Source: Rhizobacter sp. OV335 (GTDB taxonomy: Bacteria; Pseudomonadota; Gammaproteobacteria; Burkholderiales; Burkholderiaceae_C). Taken from it: a stretch of DNA of 64,000 nt. Below the pieces are notes generated by a model, which was not told the origin of the DNA, made no database searches, and saw only the letters and a list, made by a program, of their open reading frames with translations. The stretch lies in contig NZ_FRCQ01000004.1 in the NCBI RefSeq assembly GCF_900142965.1, positions 248,001 through 312,000 of the forward strand, written 5' to 3'. The position numbers were made by a program, and so were the translations under genes. Shown here in pieces: positions 34,338-44,217 of the stretch (positions within the stretch are counted from its first letter, which is position 1; each line of letters opens with the position of its first letter).

Positions 34338-35270
34338 ATGCACTTGTTGATCCCCTACGCCAGCACGCTCTCCGACGCTGGCCTGCCGACGCAACGCGGC
34401 CTCGCCCTCCCCCACCTGCAGCGCCTGCTGCCGCGCATGGTGCCCGCCCAGCGGCTGGGCACCGACGAGTACTCGCTGAGCACGCCGGCCGAGCAGGCGC
34501 ACGCGCAGCTGCTGGGCTGGCACGGCGCCGACGGCTGCCTGCCGTGGGCCGCCCAGGCCGCCGCAGCCGACGGCGTGCCGGTCGGCGACGCGCCCTGGGG
34601 CCTGCTGACGCCGGTGCATTGGCATGTCGGCGCCGAGCATGTCAGCGTCGGCTACCCGGAGCAGCTGCGGCTCAGCGCCACCGAATCGCACGCGCTGTTC
34701 GAGGCGGTGCGGCCGCTGTTCGAGGGTGAGGGCTGGCAGCTGACCTGGGGCTCGCCGCTGCGCTGGTATGCGTCGCACGCGTCGCTCGACGGCCTGCCCA
34801 CCGCATCGCTCGAGCGCGTGATCGGCCGCAACCTCGACCTGTGGATGCCCGACCACCCGCAGGCCAAGGCGATCCGCCGGCTGCAGAACGAGGTGCAGAT
34901 GATGCTGTACCAGCAGCCGGAGAACGACCACCGGGCCGAGATGAGCATGATGCCGGTCAACTCGTTCTGGCTCAGCGGCTGCGGCCGCCGCCAGCCGACC
35001 GCTGCCACCGCCGACCTTGTCATCGACCACCGGCTGCGCGCGCCGCTGCTGGGCGAGAACTGGGGCGACTGGGCCGAGGCCTGGCGCGCGCTCGACGCCG
35101 GACCGGTGCGCGAACTGCTGGCGCACCACGACGCCGGCGAGGCGGTGTCGCTGACGCTGTGCGGCGAGCGCTTCGCGCAGCGGCTGCAGGCGCAGTCGCA
35201 GGGCTTTCTCGCGCGGCTGGCGCGGCGCTTCGGTGGCTCGTCGCCGCTGGCGTTGCTGGAGGCGCTGTGA
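34338..35270 (+). CDS. Conserved PGM-like protein upstream of recJ
   Basis: A 310-residue cytoplasmic protein of a family commonly found before recJ in Burkholderiales and often labelled cofactor-independent phosphoglycerate mutase-like or RPE regulatory protein. It opens HLLIPYASTLSDAGLPTQRG and contains APWGLLTPVHWHVGAEHVSV, EVQMMLYQQPENDHRAE and MPVNSFWLSGCGRRQP. I cannot identify an alkaline-phosphatase-type metal site with confidence, so the enzymatic label is doubtful. Its TGA shares a base with the recJ ATG, indicating translational coupling and perhaps a link to DNA repair. Confidence 0.8.
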   Translation: MHLLIPYASTLSDAGLPTQRGLALPHLQRLLPRMVPAQRLGTDEYSLSTPAEQAHAQLLGWHGADGCLPWAAQAAAADGVPVGDAPWGLLTPVHWHVGAEHVSVGYPEQLRLSATESHALFEAVRPLFEGEGWQLTWGSPLRWYASHASLDGLPTASLERVIGRNLDLWMPDHPQAKAIRRLQNEVQMMLYQQPENDHRAEMSMMPVNSFWLSGCGRRQPTAATADLVIDHRLRAPLLGENWGDWAEAWRALDAGPVRELLAHHDAGEAVSLTLCGERFAQRLQAQSQGFLARLARRFGGSSPLALLEAL

Positions 35271-37009
35271 TGGCCGAGGTGCGGCTCTCGCGCCGCGATG
35301 CCCCGCCGCGCAGCGTGTGGGCGCTGGAGCAGGCCGGCGTGCACCCGCTGCTGGCCCAGCTGTTCGCGGCGCGCGGCGTGCGCAGCAACGACGAGCTCGA
35401 CGACGGCCTCGCACGGCTGATCCCGCCGACCGAGCTGCTCGGCGCGCAGGCCGCGGCAGTGCTGCTGGCCGACGCGATCGCAGCGCGCAAGCGCATCTGC
35501 GTGGTCGCCGACTACGACTGCGACGGCGCCACCGCCTGCGTGGTCGCGCTGCGCGGGCTGGCGCTGCTCGGCGCGGCAGCGGGCACGCTGCAGCACGTGG
35601 TGCCCGACCGCGCGGTGCACGGCTACGGGCTGACGCCGACCATCGTCGACCTGGCGCTCGCGCTCGGTGAGAAAAGCGGGCAGAAGCCCGCGCTGCTGCT
35701 GACCGTCGACAACGGCATCGCGAGCATCGCCGGCGTCGCGCATGCGCGCGCGCTCGGCCTCGACGTGCTGGTCACCGACCACCACCTGCCCGCCAAGGAA
35801 GGCGAGCTGGTCGTGCTGCCGGACGCGAGCGTGATCGTCAACCCGAACCAGCCCGGTTGCGGCTTCCCGAGCAAGAACCTGGCGGGCGTCGGCGTGATGT
35901 TCTACGTGCTGCTCGCGTTGCGCAGCGAACTGCGCACGCGCGGTGCCTTCAGCGCCGAGCAGCAGCCGCGGCTCGACGCACTGCTCGACCTGGTCGCGCT
36001 CGGCACCGTGGCCGACGTGGTGCGGCTCGATGCCAACAATCGCCGGCTGGTCGCGCAAGGCCTGCGCCGCATCCGCAGCGGCCGCATGCAGCCGGGCATC
36101 GCCGCGCTGTTCAGCGCCGCCGGGCGCGATGCGTCGCGCGCCTGCGGCTTCGACTTCGGCTTCGCGCTCGGGCCGCGCATCAATGCGGCCGGCCGGCTGT
36201 CGGACATGTCGCTCGGCATCGAATGCCTGCTGACCGACGACCCGGCGCGCGCCGCGCAGCTCGCGCAGACGCTGGACACCATCAACCGCGAGCGCCGCGA
36301 GGTCGAGGCCGGCATGCGCGAGCAGGCCGAGGCCATGCTCGAGACGCTGATGCCCGAAGGCGATGCGCCGCCAGCACTGGCGCTCTACGACCCCGAGTTC
36401 CACGAGGGCGTGGTCGGCATCGTCGCCGGGCGGCTGAAGGACCGGCTGCACCGGCCGACCTTCGTGTTCGCGCTCGGCCAGGATGGGCTGCTGAAGGGCT
36501 CGGGCCGCTCGATCCCGGGCTTTCACCTGCGCGATGCGCTCGACCTCGTCACCAAGCGCCACCCGGGCGTGCTGAAGCGCTTCGGCGGGCACGCAATGGC
36601 CGCCGGCTGCACCTTGGCCGAGGAAGATTTCGACACCTTCGACGGCGCGTTGCAGCAGGTCGCACGCGAGTGGCTCGATGCGGCGACGCTGTCGCGCACG
36701 CTGCTGACCGACGGCCCGCTGGCGGCCGAGTATTTCAATGCCGAGACGGTGCGCTCGCTCGATGCGCAGGTGTGGGGGCAGGCCTTCGAGCCGCCGCTGT
36801 TCTGCGACGACGTCGAGGTGGTGTCGCAGCGGCTGGTGGCCGAGAAGCACCTGAAGCTGTCGGTGCGGCATGCGGGCGCGCTGCGCGACGCGATCTGGTT
36901 CGGCCACACCGAGCCGGTGGGCGCGAAGGTGCGGCTGGCCTACCAGCTGCGGGTCGACGAGTACAACGGCCAGCAGCGGGTGCAGATGGTCGTGGAAGGA
37001 GCGGGATGA
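35270..37009 (+). CDS. recJ: Single-stranded-DNA exonuclease RecJ
   Basis: A 579-residue 5'-3' ssDNA exonuclease. DHH-superfamily motifs are present: [12 protein letters not shown] (motif I), TVDNGIAS (II), VLVTDHHLP (III, the DHH), and further [10 protein letters not shown]; the DHHA1 domain includes [15 protein letters not shown] and [13 protein letters not shown]. The C-terminal OB-like domain ([18 protein letters not shown]) completes the protein. RecJ acts in recombination, mismatch and base-excision repair. The start at 35270 is fixed by the TGATG coupling with the upstream gene. Confidence 0.97.
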   Translation: MAEVRLSRRDAPPRSVWALEQAGVHPLLAQLFAARGVRSNDELDDGLARLIPPTELLGAQAAAVLLADAIAARKRICVVADYDCDGATACVVALRGLALLGAAAGTLQHVVPDRAVHGYGLTPTIVDLALALGEKSGQKPALLLTVDNGIASIAGVAHARALGLDVLVTDHHLPAKEGELVVLPDASVIVNPNQPGCGFPSKNLAGVGVMFYVLLALRSELRTRGAFSAEQQPRLDALLDLVALGTVADVVRLDANNRRLVAQGLRRIRSGRMQPGIAALFSAAGRDASRACGFDFGFALGPRINAAGRLSDMSLGIECLLTDDPARAAQLAQTLDTINRERREVEAGMREQAEAMLETLMPEGDAPPALALYDPEFHEGVVGIVAGRLKDRLHRPTFVFALGQDGLLKGSGRSIPGFHLRDALDLVTKRHPGVLKRFGGHAMAAGCTLAEEDFDTFDGALQQVAREWLDAATLSRTLLTDGPLAAEYFNAETVRSLDAQVWGQAFEPPLFCDDVEVVSQRLVAEKHLKLSVRHAGALRDAIWFGHTEPVGAKVRLAYQLRVDEYNGQQRVQMVVEGAG

Positions 37010-38109
37010 ACGCGATGATCCGGGCGGCGCTGGTCGCCATGACGTGCGCGGTGGCTTGCACGGCGCAAGCCGTCGACGTGGCCTCGGTAGCGAGCGGGCT
37101 GCAGAACCCATGGGGACTGGCCTTCCTGCCGGACGGGCGGATGCTGGTCACCGAGCGACCGGGCCGCATGCGCATCGTCACGGCCGATGGCCGGCTCGGC
37201 GAGCCGCTGCAGGGCCTGCCGGCGGTCGATGCGCGCAGCCAGGGCGGGCTGCTCGATGTCGCGCTCGATCCGAAGTTCGCGAGCAACGGCCTCGTCTACT
37301 GGAGCTATGCCGAAGCCGGCAGTCGCAGCGAATCCGACAAGAACGGCACCGCGGTCGCGCGCGGCCGGCTTCAGGGGGACAGGCTGACCGAGGTCAGCGT
37401 GATCTTCCGGCAATTGCCGAAGGTGAAGAGCACGGCGCACTTCGGCTCGCGGCTGGTGTTCGGCCGCGACGGCCGGCTGTTCATCACGCTGGGCGACCGC
37501 TACCTGATGCGCGACGACGCGCAGAACCTCGGCAACCACCTGGGCAAGGTGGTGCGCATCGAGGCCGATGGTCGCGTGCCGGCCGACAACCCGTATGTCA
37601 AGACGGCGGGCGCGCGGCCCGAGCTGTGGAGCATCGGCCACCGCAACATGCAGGGCGCCGCGCTGAACCCGTGGACCGGCGCGCTGTGGACGCACGAGCA
37701 TGGGCCGCAGGGCGGCGACGAGGTCAACCTCGATGGGGCAGGAAAGAACTACGGCTGGCCGGTGATCACCTACGGCTGCGAGTACGGCAGCTGCGCGGCG
37801 ATCGGCGAGGGCAAGGCCAAGGCCGGCATGGAGCAGCCGCTGACGTACTGGGTGCCGTCGATCGCGCCGAGCGGCATGGCCTTTCTCACGAGCGAGCGCT
37901 ACGCCGGCTGGAAGGGCAGCCTGTTCGTCGGCGCCTTGGCCGGGCAGATGCTGGTGCGGCTGCAGCTCGACGGCGACAAGATCGTCAAGGAAGAGCGGCT
38001 GCTGACCGAGTTGCACGAGCGCATCCGCGACGTGCGCCAGGGGCCGGACGGGTTCCTGTACCTGCTGACCGACAACAACCCCGGGCGCGTGCTGCGCGTG
38101 GTGCCCTGA
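37006..38109 (+). CDS. PQQ-dependent aldose sugar dehydrogenase (YliI-like)
   Basis: A 367-residue periplasmic six-bladed beta-propeller. Signal peptide to about residue 22 (CAVACTAQA then VDVASV). The family opening [20 protein letters not shown] is clear, as are [12 protein letters not shown], the catalytic-His region [15 protein letters not shown], and [12 protein letters not shown] for PQQ and calcium binding. It oxidises aldoses to lactones, passing electrons to the respiratory chain. ATG 37006 overlaps the recJ stop by ATGA and has GGAAGGAG upstream. The pairing with recJ is probably incidental. Confidence 0.92.
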   Translation: MNAMIRAALVAMTCAVACTAQAVDVASVASGLQNPWGLAFLPDGRMLVTERPGRMRIVTADGRLGEPLQGLPAVDARSQGGLLDVALDPKFASNGLVYWSYAEAGSRSESDKNGTAVARGRLQGDRLTEVSVIFRQLPKVKSTAHFGSRLVFGRDGRLFITLGDRYLMRDDAQNLGNHLGKVVRIEADGRVPADNPYVKTAGARPELWSIGHRNMQGAALNPWTGALWTHEHGPQGGDEVNLDGAGKNYGWPVITYGCEYGSCAAIGEGKAKAGMEQPLTYWVPSIAPSGMAFLTSERYAGWKGSLFVGALAGQMLVRLQLDGDKIVKEERLLTELHERIRDVRQGPDGFLYLLTDNNPGRVLRVVP

Positions 38110-38145
38110 GTAGCCCCTGCGGCGGCCTTGGCAGGGCCGGCTCCC

Positions 38146-38158
38146 TACAATGCCACTC
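38146..38158 (+). promoter_or_regulatory. -10-like TACAAT, leaderless GTG start
   Basis: TACAAT at 38146-38151 lies 7 bases before GTG 38159. Because it includes the ATG at 38150, it argues for the GTG as the real start of the PHP gene. Confidence 0.45.
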
Positions 38159-39028
38159 GTGAGCCTGCCTGCTGTCTGGACCAACGCCGACCTGCACTGC
38201 CATTCCGTCGTGTCGGACGGCACGCTGCAGCCCGAGGAACTCGCGGCGCGCGCGAAGGCCAACGGCGTCGAGCTGTGGGCACTGACCGACCATGACGAGA
38301 TCGGCGGCCAGCACCGCGCTCAGGCGGCGGCGCTGGCGCTGGGCCTGCCCTACCTGACCGGCGCCGAGATCTCGGTGACCTTCGCCGGGATCACGGTGCA
38401 CATCGTCGGGCTCGGTTTCGATGTCGACGATGCGCAGCTCGCCGCCGGCCTCGCCGCGACGCGCGGCGGCCGCGAGGAACGCGCCCGCGAGATGGCCGCG
38501 GGCCTGGCGCAGGTCGGCATCCACGGCGCCTATGAGGGCGCGCTGAAGTACGTCGGCAACCCGGAGCTGATCTCGCGCACGCACTTCGCGCGGCACCTGG
38601 TGGAAAGCGGCGTCTGCCAGGACACCCACGAGGTCTTCCGCAAGTTCCTCGTCGAGGGCAAGCCGGGTTACGTGCCGCACCGCTGGGCCAAGCTCGGCGA
38701 CGCGGTGCGCTGGATCCGCGAGGCGCATGGCATCGCGGTGATCGCGCACCCGGGGCGCTACAAGTTCACCGCGAACGAGGAGTACGCGCTCTTCACCGAA
38801 TTCAAGGTGCACGGCGGGCGCGGTGTCGAGGTCATCACCGGCAGCCACTCGGGCAGCGACTTCATCAAGTACGCCGACATGGCGCTCGAGTTCGAGCTGC
38901 TGGCGTCGCGCGGGTCCGACTTCCACAGCCCCGACGAGAGCCACGTCGACCTGGGCACGCTGCCGCCGCTGCCGGGCAAGCTGACGCCGGTGTGGGAAGC
39001 GCTGGGCGATCGCGTGCAACTTCCGTGA
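38159..39028 (+). CDS. rnm: PHP-domain nucleoside 3',5'-bisphosphate phosphatase (YciV/RNase AM)
   Basis: A 289-residue metal-dependent phosphoesterase of the PHP family. Metal-binding motifs: NADLHCHSVVSDG, ALTDHDEIGG, GAEISVTF, VIAHPGRY, EVITGSHS and GSDFHSPDE. E. coli YciV removes 5' phosphorylated nucleotides from small-RNA fragments and pAp. GTG 38159 fits the promoter spacing; ATG 38150 is the alternative and adds three residues. The next gene begins inside its stop codon (GTGA). Confidence 0.88.
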   Translation: MSLPAVWTNADLHCHSVVSDGTLQPEELAARAKANGVELWALTDHDEIGGQHRAQAAALALGLPYLTGAEISVTFAGITVHIVGLGFDVDDAQLAAGLAATRGGREERAREMAAGLAQVGIHGAYEGALKYVGNPELISRTHFARHLVESGVCQDTHEVFRKFLVEGKPGYVPHRWAKLGDAVRWIREAHGIAVIAHPGRYKFTANEEYALFTEFKVHGGRGVEVITGSHSGSDFIKYADMALEFELLASRGSDFHSPDESHVDLGTLPPLPGKLTPVWEALGDRVQLP

Positions 39029-39951
39029 CAGGTCAGCGCCCCGCGCGAGGTATCGCGCTGATCGCTCTGGCGGCGCTGTGCTTCGCGACCATGGACACCA
39101 CGATCAAGTACCTCGGCGCCTTCCTGCCGGTGCTGCTGATCCTGTGGGCGCGCTATGCCTTCCAGGCGGTGTCGATGGGCGTCTGGTTGCTGCGCTCGAA
39201 GACCGCCAGCTTCCGCACCGAGCACCCGCGCTTCCAGCTCGCCCGTGGCGCCTTGCTGCTGGCGACCAGCGCGCTGAGCTTCTTCGGCGTGCAGCGCATG
39301 CCGGTGGCCGAGTTCACCGCGATCAACATGCTGACGCCGGTGGTGGTGACGCTGCTGGCTGCGTGGGTGCTGCACGAGCGCGTGTCGGCGCCGCGCTGGG
39401 CGCTGGTGTGCGCGGCCTTCGCCGGCGCGGTCATCGTGATCCGCCCCGGCAGCGGGTTGTTCGGCTGGGCGGTGCTGTTCCCACTGGCCGGCGCGCTGAC
39501 CTACGCCAGCTTCCAGGTGCTGACGAGCAAGCTGTCGGCGCTGGAGAGCCCGTACACCACGCACTTCTACACCGGCCTGACCGGCGCGCTGGCGCTGACG
39601 CCGGTGCTGTTCTTCAGCGCGATCGACACCGACGGCACGCTGCTGGCCGCGCCGCTGCAGCAGCTCGCGCTGCTGCTCGCGATCGGCGCGCTCGGCACCG
39701 TGGGCCACCTGTTCCTGATCCTGGCGCTCGGCCTGGCGCCGACGGCGACGCTGATGCCCTTCATCTACCTGCAGATCGGCGTGGCCGCGGCGGTCAGCTG
39801 GCTGGTGTTCCGCTACGTGCCGGACGCCTGGGCCTGGGTCGGCATGGGCGTGATCGCGGTGTGCGGTGCCGCGAGCGCGTGGCTGAACATGCGAAAGACC
39901 GCGGCGCACCCCGCGACATCGACAGTGGCGGCCGACACGATCGCGGATTAG
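39025..39951 (+). CDS. EamA/DMT-family transporter
   Basis: A 308-residue, ten-TM drug/metabolite transporter made of two EamA repeats. It opens ARGIALIALAALCFATMDTT and has the repeat signatures ATSALSFFGVQRMPVAEFTA and ALGTVGHLFLILALGLAPTA. GTG 39025 overlaps the preceding stop (GTGA), which fixes the start. Members export amino acids, nucleobases or metabolites; the cargo is undefined. Confidence 0.9.
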   Translation: MTGQRPARGIALIALAALCFATMDTTIKYLGAFLPVLLILWARYAFQAVSMGVWLLRSKTASFRTEHPRFQLARGALLLATSALSFFGVQRMPVAEFTAINMLTPVVVTLLAAWVLHERVSAPRWALVCAAFAGAVIVIRPGSGLFGWAVLFPLAGALTYASFQVLTSKLSALESPYTTHFYTGLTGALALTPVLFFSAIDTDGTLLAAPLQQLALLLAIGALGTVGHLFLILALGLAPTATLMPFIYLQIGVAAAVSWLVFRYVPDAWAWVGMGVIAVCGAASAWLNMRKTAAHPATSTVAADTIAD

Positions 39952-39962
39952 CATCGCGGCCC
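39949..39962 (+). promoter_or_regulatory. -10-like TAGCAT, leaderless start
   Basis: TAGCAT at 39949-39954 lies 8 bases before the yciO ATG at 39963; no ribosome site is seen. Confidence 0.35.
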
Positions 39963-40595
39963 ATGCCGCAACTCTTCGAAGTCCATCCCGACAACCCGCA
40001 GCAGCGTCTGCTGAAGCAGGCCGCGCAGATCCTGCACGACGGCGGCATCGCCGCGGTGCCCACCGATTCGAGCTATGCGCTGGTGTGCCACCTCGACGAC
40101 AAGGCGGCAGCCGAGAACCTGCGGCGCATCCGCGGCGTCGACGACAAGCACCACCTGACGCTGCTGTGCCGCGACCTGTCGGAGCTGTCCAGCTACGCCC
40201 GCGTCGACAACCGGCAGTACCGCCTGTTGAAGCATGCGACGCCCGGCCCGTTCACCTTCATCCTGGAGGCGACCAAGGAAGTGCCGCGGCGTGTGTCGCA
40301 CCCGTCCCGCCGCACGATCGGCCTGCGCGTGCCGGACCACAAGATGCTGCAGCAACTGCTCGACATCTTCGGCGAGCCGCTGCTGTCGACGACGCTGATC
40401 GCACCCGGTGAAACCGAGCCGATGAACGACCCCGACGAGATTCGCGAACGCTTCCAGGGCCAGGTGCAGGCGGTGGTCGATGCCGGCGCCTGCCCGCGCG
40501 AGCCGACCACGGTCGTCGACCTGACGACGGACGAACCGGTGCTGTTCCGGCTGGGGCGAGGGGATCCCGCCCTGCTGGGGCTGCCGGTCGCGTGA
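39963..40595 (+). CDS. yciO: YciO/Sua5-YrdC family protein
   Basis: A 210-residue protein with the YrdC fold. Motifs KQAAQILHDGGIAAVPTDSS and SRRTIGLRVPDHKMLQQLLD are typical, with the nucleotide/threonine site KHHLTLLCRDL where TsaC has KRxxxP. E. coli YciO is a TsaC paralogue with weak threonylcarbamoyl-AMP synthase activity, so I call it YciO-like and not the essential TsaC. The opening MPQLFEVHPDNPQQRLL is characteristic of YciO in betaproteobacteria. It converges on the chemoreceptor gene with 4 bp between stops. Confidence 0.88.
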   Translation: MPQLFEVHPDNPQQRLLKQAAQILHDGGIAAVPTDSSYALVCHLDDKAAAENLRRIRGVDDKHHLTLLCRDLSELSSYARVDNRQYRLLKHATPGPFTFILEATKEVPRRVSHPSRRTIGLRVPDHKMLQQLLDIFGEPLLSTTLIAPGETEPMNDPDEIRERFQGQVQAVVDAGACPREPTTVVDLTTDEPVLFRLGRGDPALLGLPVA

Positions 40596-40599
40596 CGCG

Positions 40600-42174
40600 T
40601 CAGGCCGCCGCGAGCAAGCCGTCGTCCTTCAGCTTGAACTGCCGCACCGCATCCACCAGCCGTGCCGCCTGCTGCTGAAGGCTGTCCGCCGCCGCAGCCG
40701 ACTGCTCGACCAGCGCCGCATTCTGCTGCGTCACCTGCTCGATCTGCATCACCGAATCGCTGACCAGCCCGATGCCGGCCGTCTGCTCGCCGGTCGCATT
40801 GCTGATCTCGTCGATCAGTTCGGCCACCCGCTTCACCTGAGCCACGACATCCTTCATCGTCACGCCGGCGTCGCCCACCAGCTGCGTGCCGGCCGCGACC
40901 TTCTCGACGCTCGCGCCGATCAGCGCCTTGATCTCCTTGGCCGCCTGCGCGCTGCGCTGCGCGAGGCTGCGCACCTCGCTGGCGACCACCGCGAAGCCGC
41001 GGCCCTGCTCGCCGGCACGTGCTGCCTCGACGGCCGCATTCAGCGCCAGGATGTTGGTCTGGAACGCGATGCCGTCGATCACGCCGATGATGTCGCTGAT
41101 CTTGCGCGAGCTCGCGCTGATCTCTTCCATCGTCGTCACGACCCGGCCGACCACGTCGCCGCCCTGCACCGCCACCTGGCGGGCCGAGCTCGCGAGCTGC
41201 GTCGCCTGGCGCGCGGTGTCGGCATTCGCCCGCACCGTCGCGGTGATCTGCTCCATCGACGCGGCCGTGCGCTGCAGGTTCGACGCCTGCTCCTCGGTGC
41301 GCTGCGACAGGTCGGCGTTGCCGCCGGCGATCTCGCTCGAACCGGTCGCGATGCTGTCCGAGCCGGCGCGCACCGCGCCCACCACCCGCACCAGGCTGTC
41401 GTTCATCACCTGCAGCGCGCCCAGCAGCTGGCTGGTCTCGTCGGTGCCGTGCACCTCGATGCGCGAGGTCAGGTCGCCGGCCGCCACCGTCTCGGCCACC
41501 AGCACCGCGCGGCGCAGCGCACCGGTGATCGAGCGGCTGATGACCAGGCTGATCGCGACGCCGCACAGCGCGGCCACGCCGGCCAGCACCAGCGTCGTGA
41601 CGATCCCCGCACGGCCGGAAGCTTGCGCCTGCTGCGCGTCCGCCTGCATCTGCGATTCGTGGAACTTCACCATGTCGAGCGACGCGGCGAGGTAGGCATC
41701 TTGCAGCGGCCGCACTTCCTTCAGCAGGAAGTTGCGCGCGGCATCGGGCAGGTTGGCCTGCAGCAGCGTGACGACCTTCTGGCGCTTCTTGACGTAGGCG
41801 TCGCCGCTTTCCTGCAAGGCCTTCAGCAGTTCGTCGCCCTTCGCGGAGGCGCCGGTCGCGGCCAGCTTCTCGCGCAGCAGCGAGATCTCGCGCGTGGCCT
41901 CGCTGACCTTCGTGATGTAGCCCTTGACCTCGGCCTCGTCGCCGACCGCCAGCACCGCGCTGCGCAGGTGGTTGGCCTGCTTGTTGACGGCGCGGTCGAT
42001 CTCGGTGGCGAGAGCGATCTGGCCATAGCCCTCGGTGACGATCTCGGCCGTGGCCGCATTGATGGCGCGGATGCGCCACACCGACACGCCGGTGATCAGC
42101 ACCAGCAACAGGATCACGACGCCGAAACCCAGGCCCAGCCGCGTCCCGATCTTCATCCGGTTGACGAAATTCAT
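40600..42174 (-). CDS. Methyl-accepting chemotaxis protein
   Basis: A 524-residue chemoreceptor. TM1 about residues 11-33; a periplasmic four-helix bundle; TM2 about 190-212 ([20 protein letters not shown]); HAMP ([20 protein letters not shown]); then the signalling domain with the hairpin tip [20 protein letters not shown] and [25 protein letters not shown] precedes ATG 42174. The C-terminus ends [11 protein letters not shown] and lacks the NWETF-like CheR/CheB tether, so adaptation would need help from another receptor. Ligand unknown. Confidence 0.95.
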   Translation of the reverse strand: MNFVNRMKIGTRLGLGFGVVILLLVLITGVSVWRIRAINAATAEIVTEGYGQIALATEIDRAVNKQANHLRSAVLAVGDEAEVKGYITKVSEATREISLLREKLAATGASAKGDELLKALQESGDAYVKKRQKVVTLLQANLPDAARNFLLKEVRPLQDAYLAASLDMVKFHESQMQADAQQAQASGRAGIVTTLVLAGVAALCGVAISLVISRSITGALRRAVLVAETVAAGDLTSRIEVHGTDETSQLLGALQVMNDSLVRVVGAVRAGSDSIATGSSEIAGGNADLSQRTEEQASNLQRTAASMEQITATVRANADTARQATQLASSARQVAVQGGDVVGRVVTTMEEISASSRKISDIIGVIDGIAFQTNILALNAAVEAARAGEQGRGFAVVASEVRSLAQRSAQAAKEIKALIGASVEKVAAGTQLVGDAGVTMKDVVAQVKRVAELIDEISNATGEQTAGIGLVSDSVMQIEQVTQQNAALVEQSAAAADSLQQQAARLVDAVRQFKLKDDGLLAAA

Positions 42175-42230
42175 GTTGTCTCCTGATTCGCTCGCGCAGC
42201 CTGGGCGGCTGCAACGGGATCAGGAGGCTA

Positions 42231-42250
42231 TCGGCGCGCTCTGGCGCCGA
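42231..42250. promoter_or_regulatory. Hairpin between chemoreceptor and hemP
   Basis: TCGGCGC and GCGCCGA form a 7-bp stem with a 6-base loop just past the hemP stop codon on the minus strand. No T-run follows, so it is a weak terminator or attenuation candidate only. Confidence 0.3.
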
Positions 42251-42268
42251 CTTGAGGACGCCTGGACC

Positions 42269-42490
42269 CTATTTGGTCAGGATCAGCTTGCCGAGCGACG
42301 TTTGTCGCAGGCGGTAGCGCATGCCGTCGTGTTCGATCTCGACGACCGTCTCGCCGTCGAGGATCTGCGCGCTGGTGATACAGCGGACCGGCCCCGCCGT
42401 GCTGCCGCCAGCCGGCTGCGCACGGTGAGAACGGGCGGGCGCCGCGGGCAAGGCCTGCGCGGCGGAGGACAGGTGGGTGGAGGTGTGCAT
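42269..42490 (-). CDS. hemP: Hemin uptake protein HemP
   Basis: A 73-residue protein whose C-terminal half, RCITSAQILDGETVVEIEHD then GMRYRLRQTSLGKLILTK, is the HemP domain. HemP activates or assists haem-uptake gene expression in betaproteobacteria and is normally the first gene of a Fur-regulated haem receptor operon. Here the next gene downstream is a chemoreceptor and no TonB receptor is seen, so hemP is detached from the usual cluster. ATG 42490 (MHTSTHLSS) lies just below a Fur-like dyad; the frame's earlier start lies upstream of that dyad and is unlikely. Confidence 0.9.
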   Translation of the reverse strand: MHTSTHLSSAAQALPAAPARSHRAQPAGGSTAGPVRCITSAQILDGETVVEIEHDGMRYRLRQTSLGKLILTK

Positions 42491-42502
42491 GGGTTGCAGT
42501 TT

Positions 42503-42523
42503 AAATGCGAACCGTTCGCATCT
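42503..42523. promoter_or_regulatory. Fur-box-like dyad upstream of hemP
   Basis: ATGCGAA-CCG-TTCGCAT (42505-42521) is a 7-bp inverted repeat in an A/T-flanked island 15 bases before the hemP ATG. Its layout matches variant Fur sites with GCGAAT-type half-sites. Confidence 0.55.
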
Positions 42524-42584
42524 ACAAGCCCCCTCGTCGACAAACCCCTGCACCGGCGCGGCTTTCGCCGTGAGGCGGGGGCGA

Positions 42585-42944
42585 TCAGGCCTTCAGGGCC
42601 GCGGTGACGACGATCTCGATGCGGTAGGCCGGGTTCGCCAGCTTCGCCTGCACGGTCGCGCGCGGCGGAGCGTCGCCGGGCGCGACCCAGTCGTCCCAGA
42701 CCTCGTTCATGCCGGCGAAATCGGCCATGTCGGCCAGGAAGATCTGCGCCATCAGGATGTGCGCGTTGTCGGTGTGCGCTTCGCCCAGCAGCCGGTCGAC
42801 CATCGCCAGCACCTGGCGGGTCTGGCCGCGGATGTCCTGCGTGGTGTCGTCCGGCACCTGGCCGGCGAGGTAGACCGTGCCATGGTGGATGGCCATGTCG
42901 GAATAGCGGTCCTCGACGTGGAAACGCCGTACGGCGTGGGTCAT
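42585..42944 (-). CDS. RidA/YjgF family protein
   Basis: A 119-residue RidA-family protein. It shows [58 protein letters not shown] and the Arg-containing [19 protein letters not shown]. The Arg after PP is the residue that holds the imine in true RidA enzymes, so deaminase activity on enamines or imines is plausible, although it is one of the Rid1-7 paralogue groups and its precise type is uncertain. Overlaps plsY by ATGA at 42941-42944. Confidence 0.9.
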   Translation of the reverse strand: MTHAVRRFHVEDRYSDMAIHHGTVYLAGQVPDDTTQDIRGQTRQVLAMVDRLLGEAHTDNAHILMAQIFLADMADFAGMNEVWDDWVAPGDAPPRATVQAKLANPAYRIEIVVTAALKA

Positions 42945-43657
42945 GGCTTGGCTCCGTGGTCGGAATGCTTGGGGGGATGCTTGTGCGAATGCTTGGCGCC
43001 GTGCCTGGCGGCATCGTGCTTGGCAGCATCGGCCTTGGCCGGCGCGCTCTTCTTGCTGCCGAGCTTGCTCTCGGTGCCGGCGATCAGCTTCTGGATGTTG
43101 GGCAGGTGGCGCCAGACCAGCAGCAGGCTCATCACGACGATCGCGCCGGCCAGCGGGCCGCCGTCCCAGATCAGCAATTGATAGAAGGGCGCGAACACCG
43201 CGGCCACCAGCGCCGCGAGCGACGAGTAGCGGAAGAAGCCCGCGATGATGATCCAGGTGAGCAGCGTCGCCGCGCCGAGCCAGGGGTTGAACGCGAGCAG
43301 CACGCCGGCCGCGGTGGCCACGCCCTTGCCGCCCTGGAAGCGGAAGAACACCGGCCACAGGTGCCCGACGAAGGCGGCCAGCCCGACCAGCGCGACGGTG
43401 CCCTCGTGCAGCCCGAAGCGCGCACCGAACAGCACCACCAGCAGCACCGGTACGTAGCCCTTCAGCGCGTCGAACAGCAGCGTCAGGATGGCGGCCGTCT
43501 TGTTGCCCGAGCGCAGCACGTTGGTGGCGCCCGGGTTGCCCGAGCCGTAGCTGCGCGGATCGTTCAGGCCCATGGCCCGGCTGACGATCACGGCGAACGA
43601 CAGCGAGCCGATCAGGTAGGCCGCGATCACGGCGGCAACGGTGTAGAGAGTCTCCAT
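42941..43657 (-). CDS. plsY: Acyl-phosphate:glycerol-3-phosphate acyltransferase with His-rich tail
   Basis: A 238-residue inner-membrane enzyme that makes lysophosphatidate from acyl-phosphate. Motifs [35 protein letters not shown] and [17 protein letters not shown] match the three PlsY motifs. The usual PlsY is about 200 residues; here residues after about 195 add a Lys/His/Ala-rich cytoplasmic tail ([20 protein letters not shown]) with seven histidines in 26 residues, a possible metal-binding or membrane-surface segment. Probably cotranscribed with ybaK upstream and ridA downstream. Confidence 0.93.
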   Translation of the reverse strand: METLYTVAAVIAAYLIGSLSFAVIVSRAMGLNDPRSYGSGNPGATNVLRSGNKTAAILTLLFDALKGYVPVLLVVLFGARFGLHEGTVALVGLAAFVGHLWPVFFRFQGGKGVATAAGVLLAFNPWLGAATLLTWIIIAGFFRYSSLAALVAAVFAPFYQLLIWDGGPLAGAIVVMSLLLVWRHLPNIQKLIAGTESKLGSKKSAPAKADAAKHDAARHGAKHSHKHPPKHSDHGAKP

Positions 43658-43690
43658 GGGGTTCTTGGCGTGCGGTTGGCGGCTGGGCGC

Positions 43691-44182
43691 TCATTCTGCA
43701 CCGGCGCACTGCACCGGCTTCGCCCCGAGCAGGCTCGTCAGCACGCCGGGCGCGATGCCGACCAGGTAGCCGCGGCGCCCGCCGTTGATGTAGATCGCGG
43801 GCAGCTCGAGGATGCTGGCCTCCACGTACACCGGCATCGCCTTGCGCGTACCGAACGGCGAGGTGCCGCCGACCAGGAAACCGCTGTGGCGCTGCGCCAC
43901 CTCGGGCTTGCACGGCGCGACCTTCTTCGCGCCGATCTGCCGCGCGAGGTTCTTCGTGCTGACCTGCCGGTCGCCGTGCATCAGCACGATCAGCGGTGCG
44001 GCGCCCTCGTCCTCCATCACCAGCGTCTTGACGACGTGGTGCTCGTCGACGCCGAGCTGGCGCGCCGATTCGGTGGTACCGCCGTGCTCGACGTAGTCGT
44101 AGAGGTGTTCGGTGAACGGGATGCCGCTCTTGCGCAGCAGCTGCGTCGCGGGGGTCTCGGAAGCGTGGTCCTTGCGTGCCAT
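43691..44182 (-). CDS. ybaK: Cys-tRNA deacylase YbaK/EbsC
   Basis: A 163-residue trans-editing enzyme that hydrolyses mischarged Cys-tRNA(Pro). Landmarks are TPATQLLRKSGIPFTEHLYD, VVKTLVMEDEGAAPLIVLMH, the catalytic lysine area NLARQIGAKKVAPCKPEVAQ and SPFGTRKAMPVYVEASIL. The start at 44182 follows a TACACT hexamer by 7 bases, typical of this genome. The longer upstream frame has no family similarity. It diverges from the epoxide hydrolase gene. Confidence 0.92.
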   Translation of the reverse strand: MARKDHASETPATQLLRKSGIPFTEHLYDYVEHGGTTESARQLGVDEHHVVKTLVMEDEGAAPLIVLMHGDRQVSTKNLARQIGAKKVAPCKPEVAQRHSGFLVGGTSPFGTRKAMPVYVEASILELPAIYINGGRRGYLVGIAPGVLTSLLGAKPVQCAGAE

Positions 44183-44195
44183 GGCCGCGAGTGTA
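44183..44195 (-). promoter_or_regulatory. -10-like TACACT, leaderless start
   Basis: On the minus strand TACACT (44190-44195) ends 7 bases before the ybaK ATG, with no Shine-Dalgarno. Confidence 0.45.
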
Positions 44196-44217
44196 GGGAC
44201 ATCGTTCTGTATCACTC

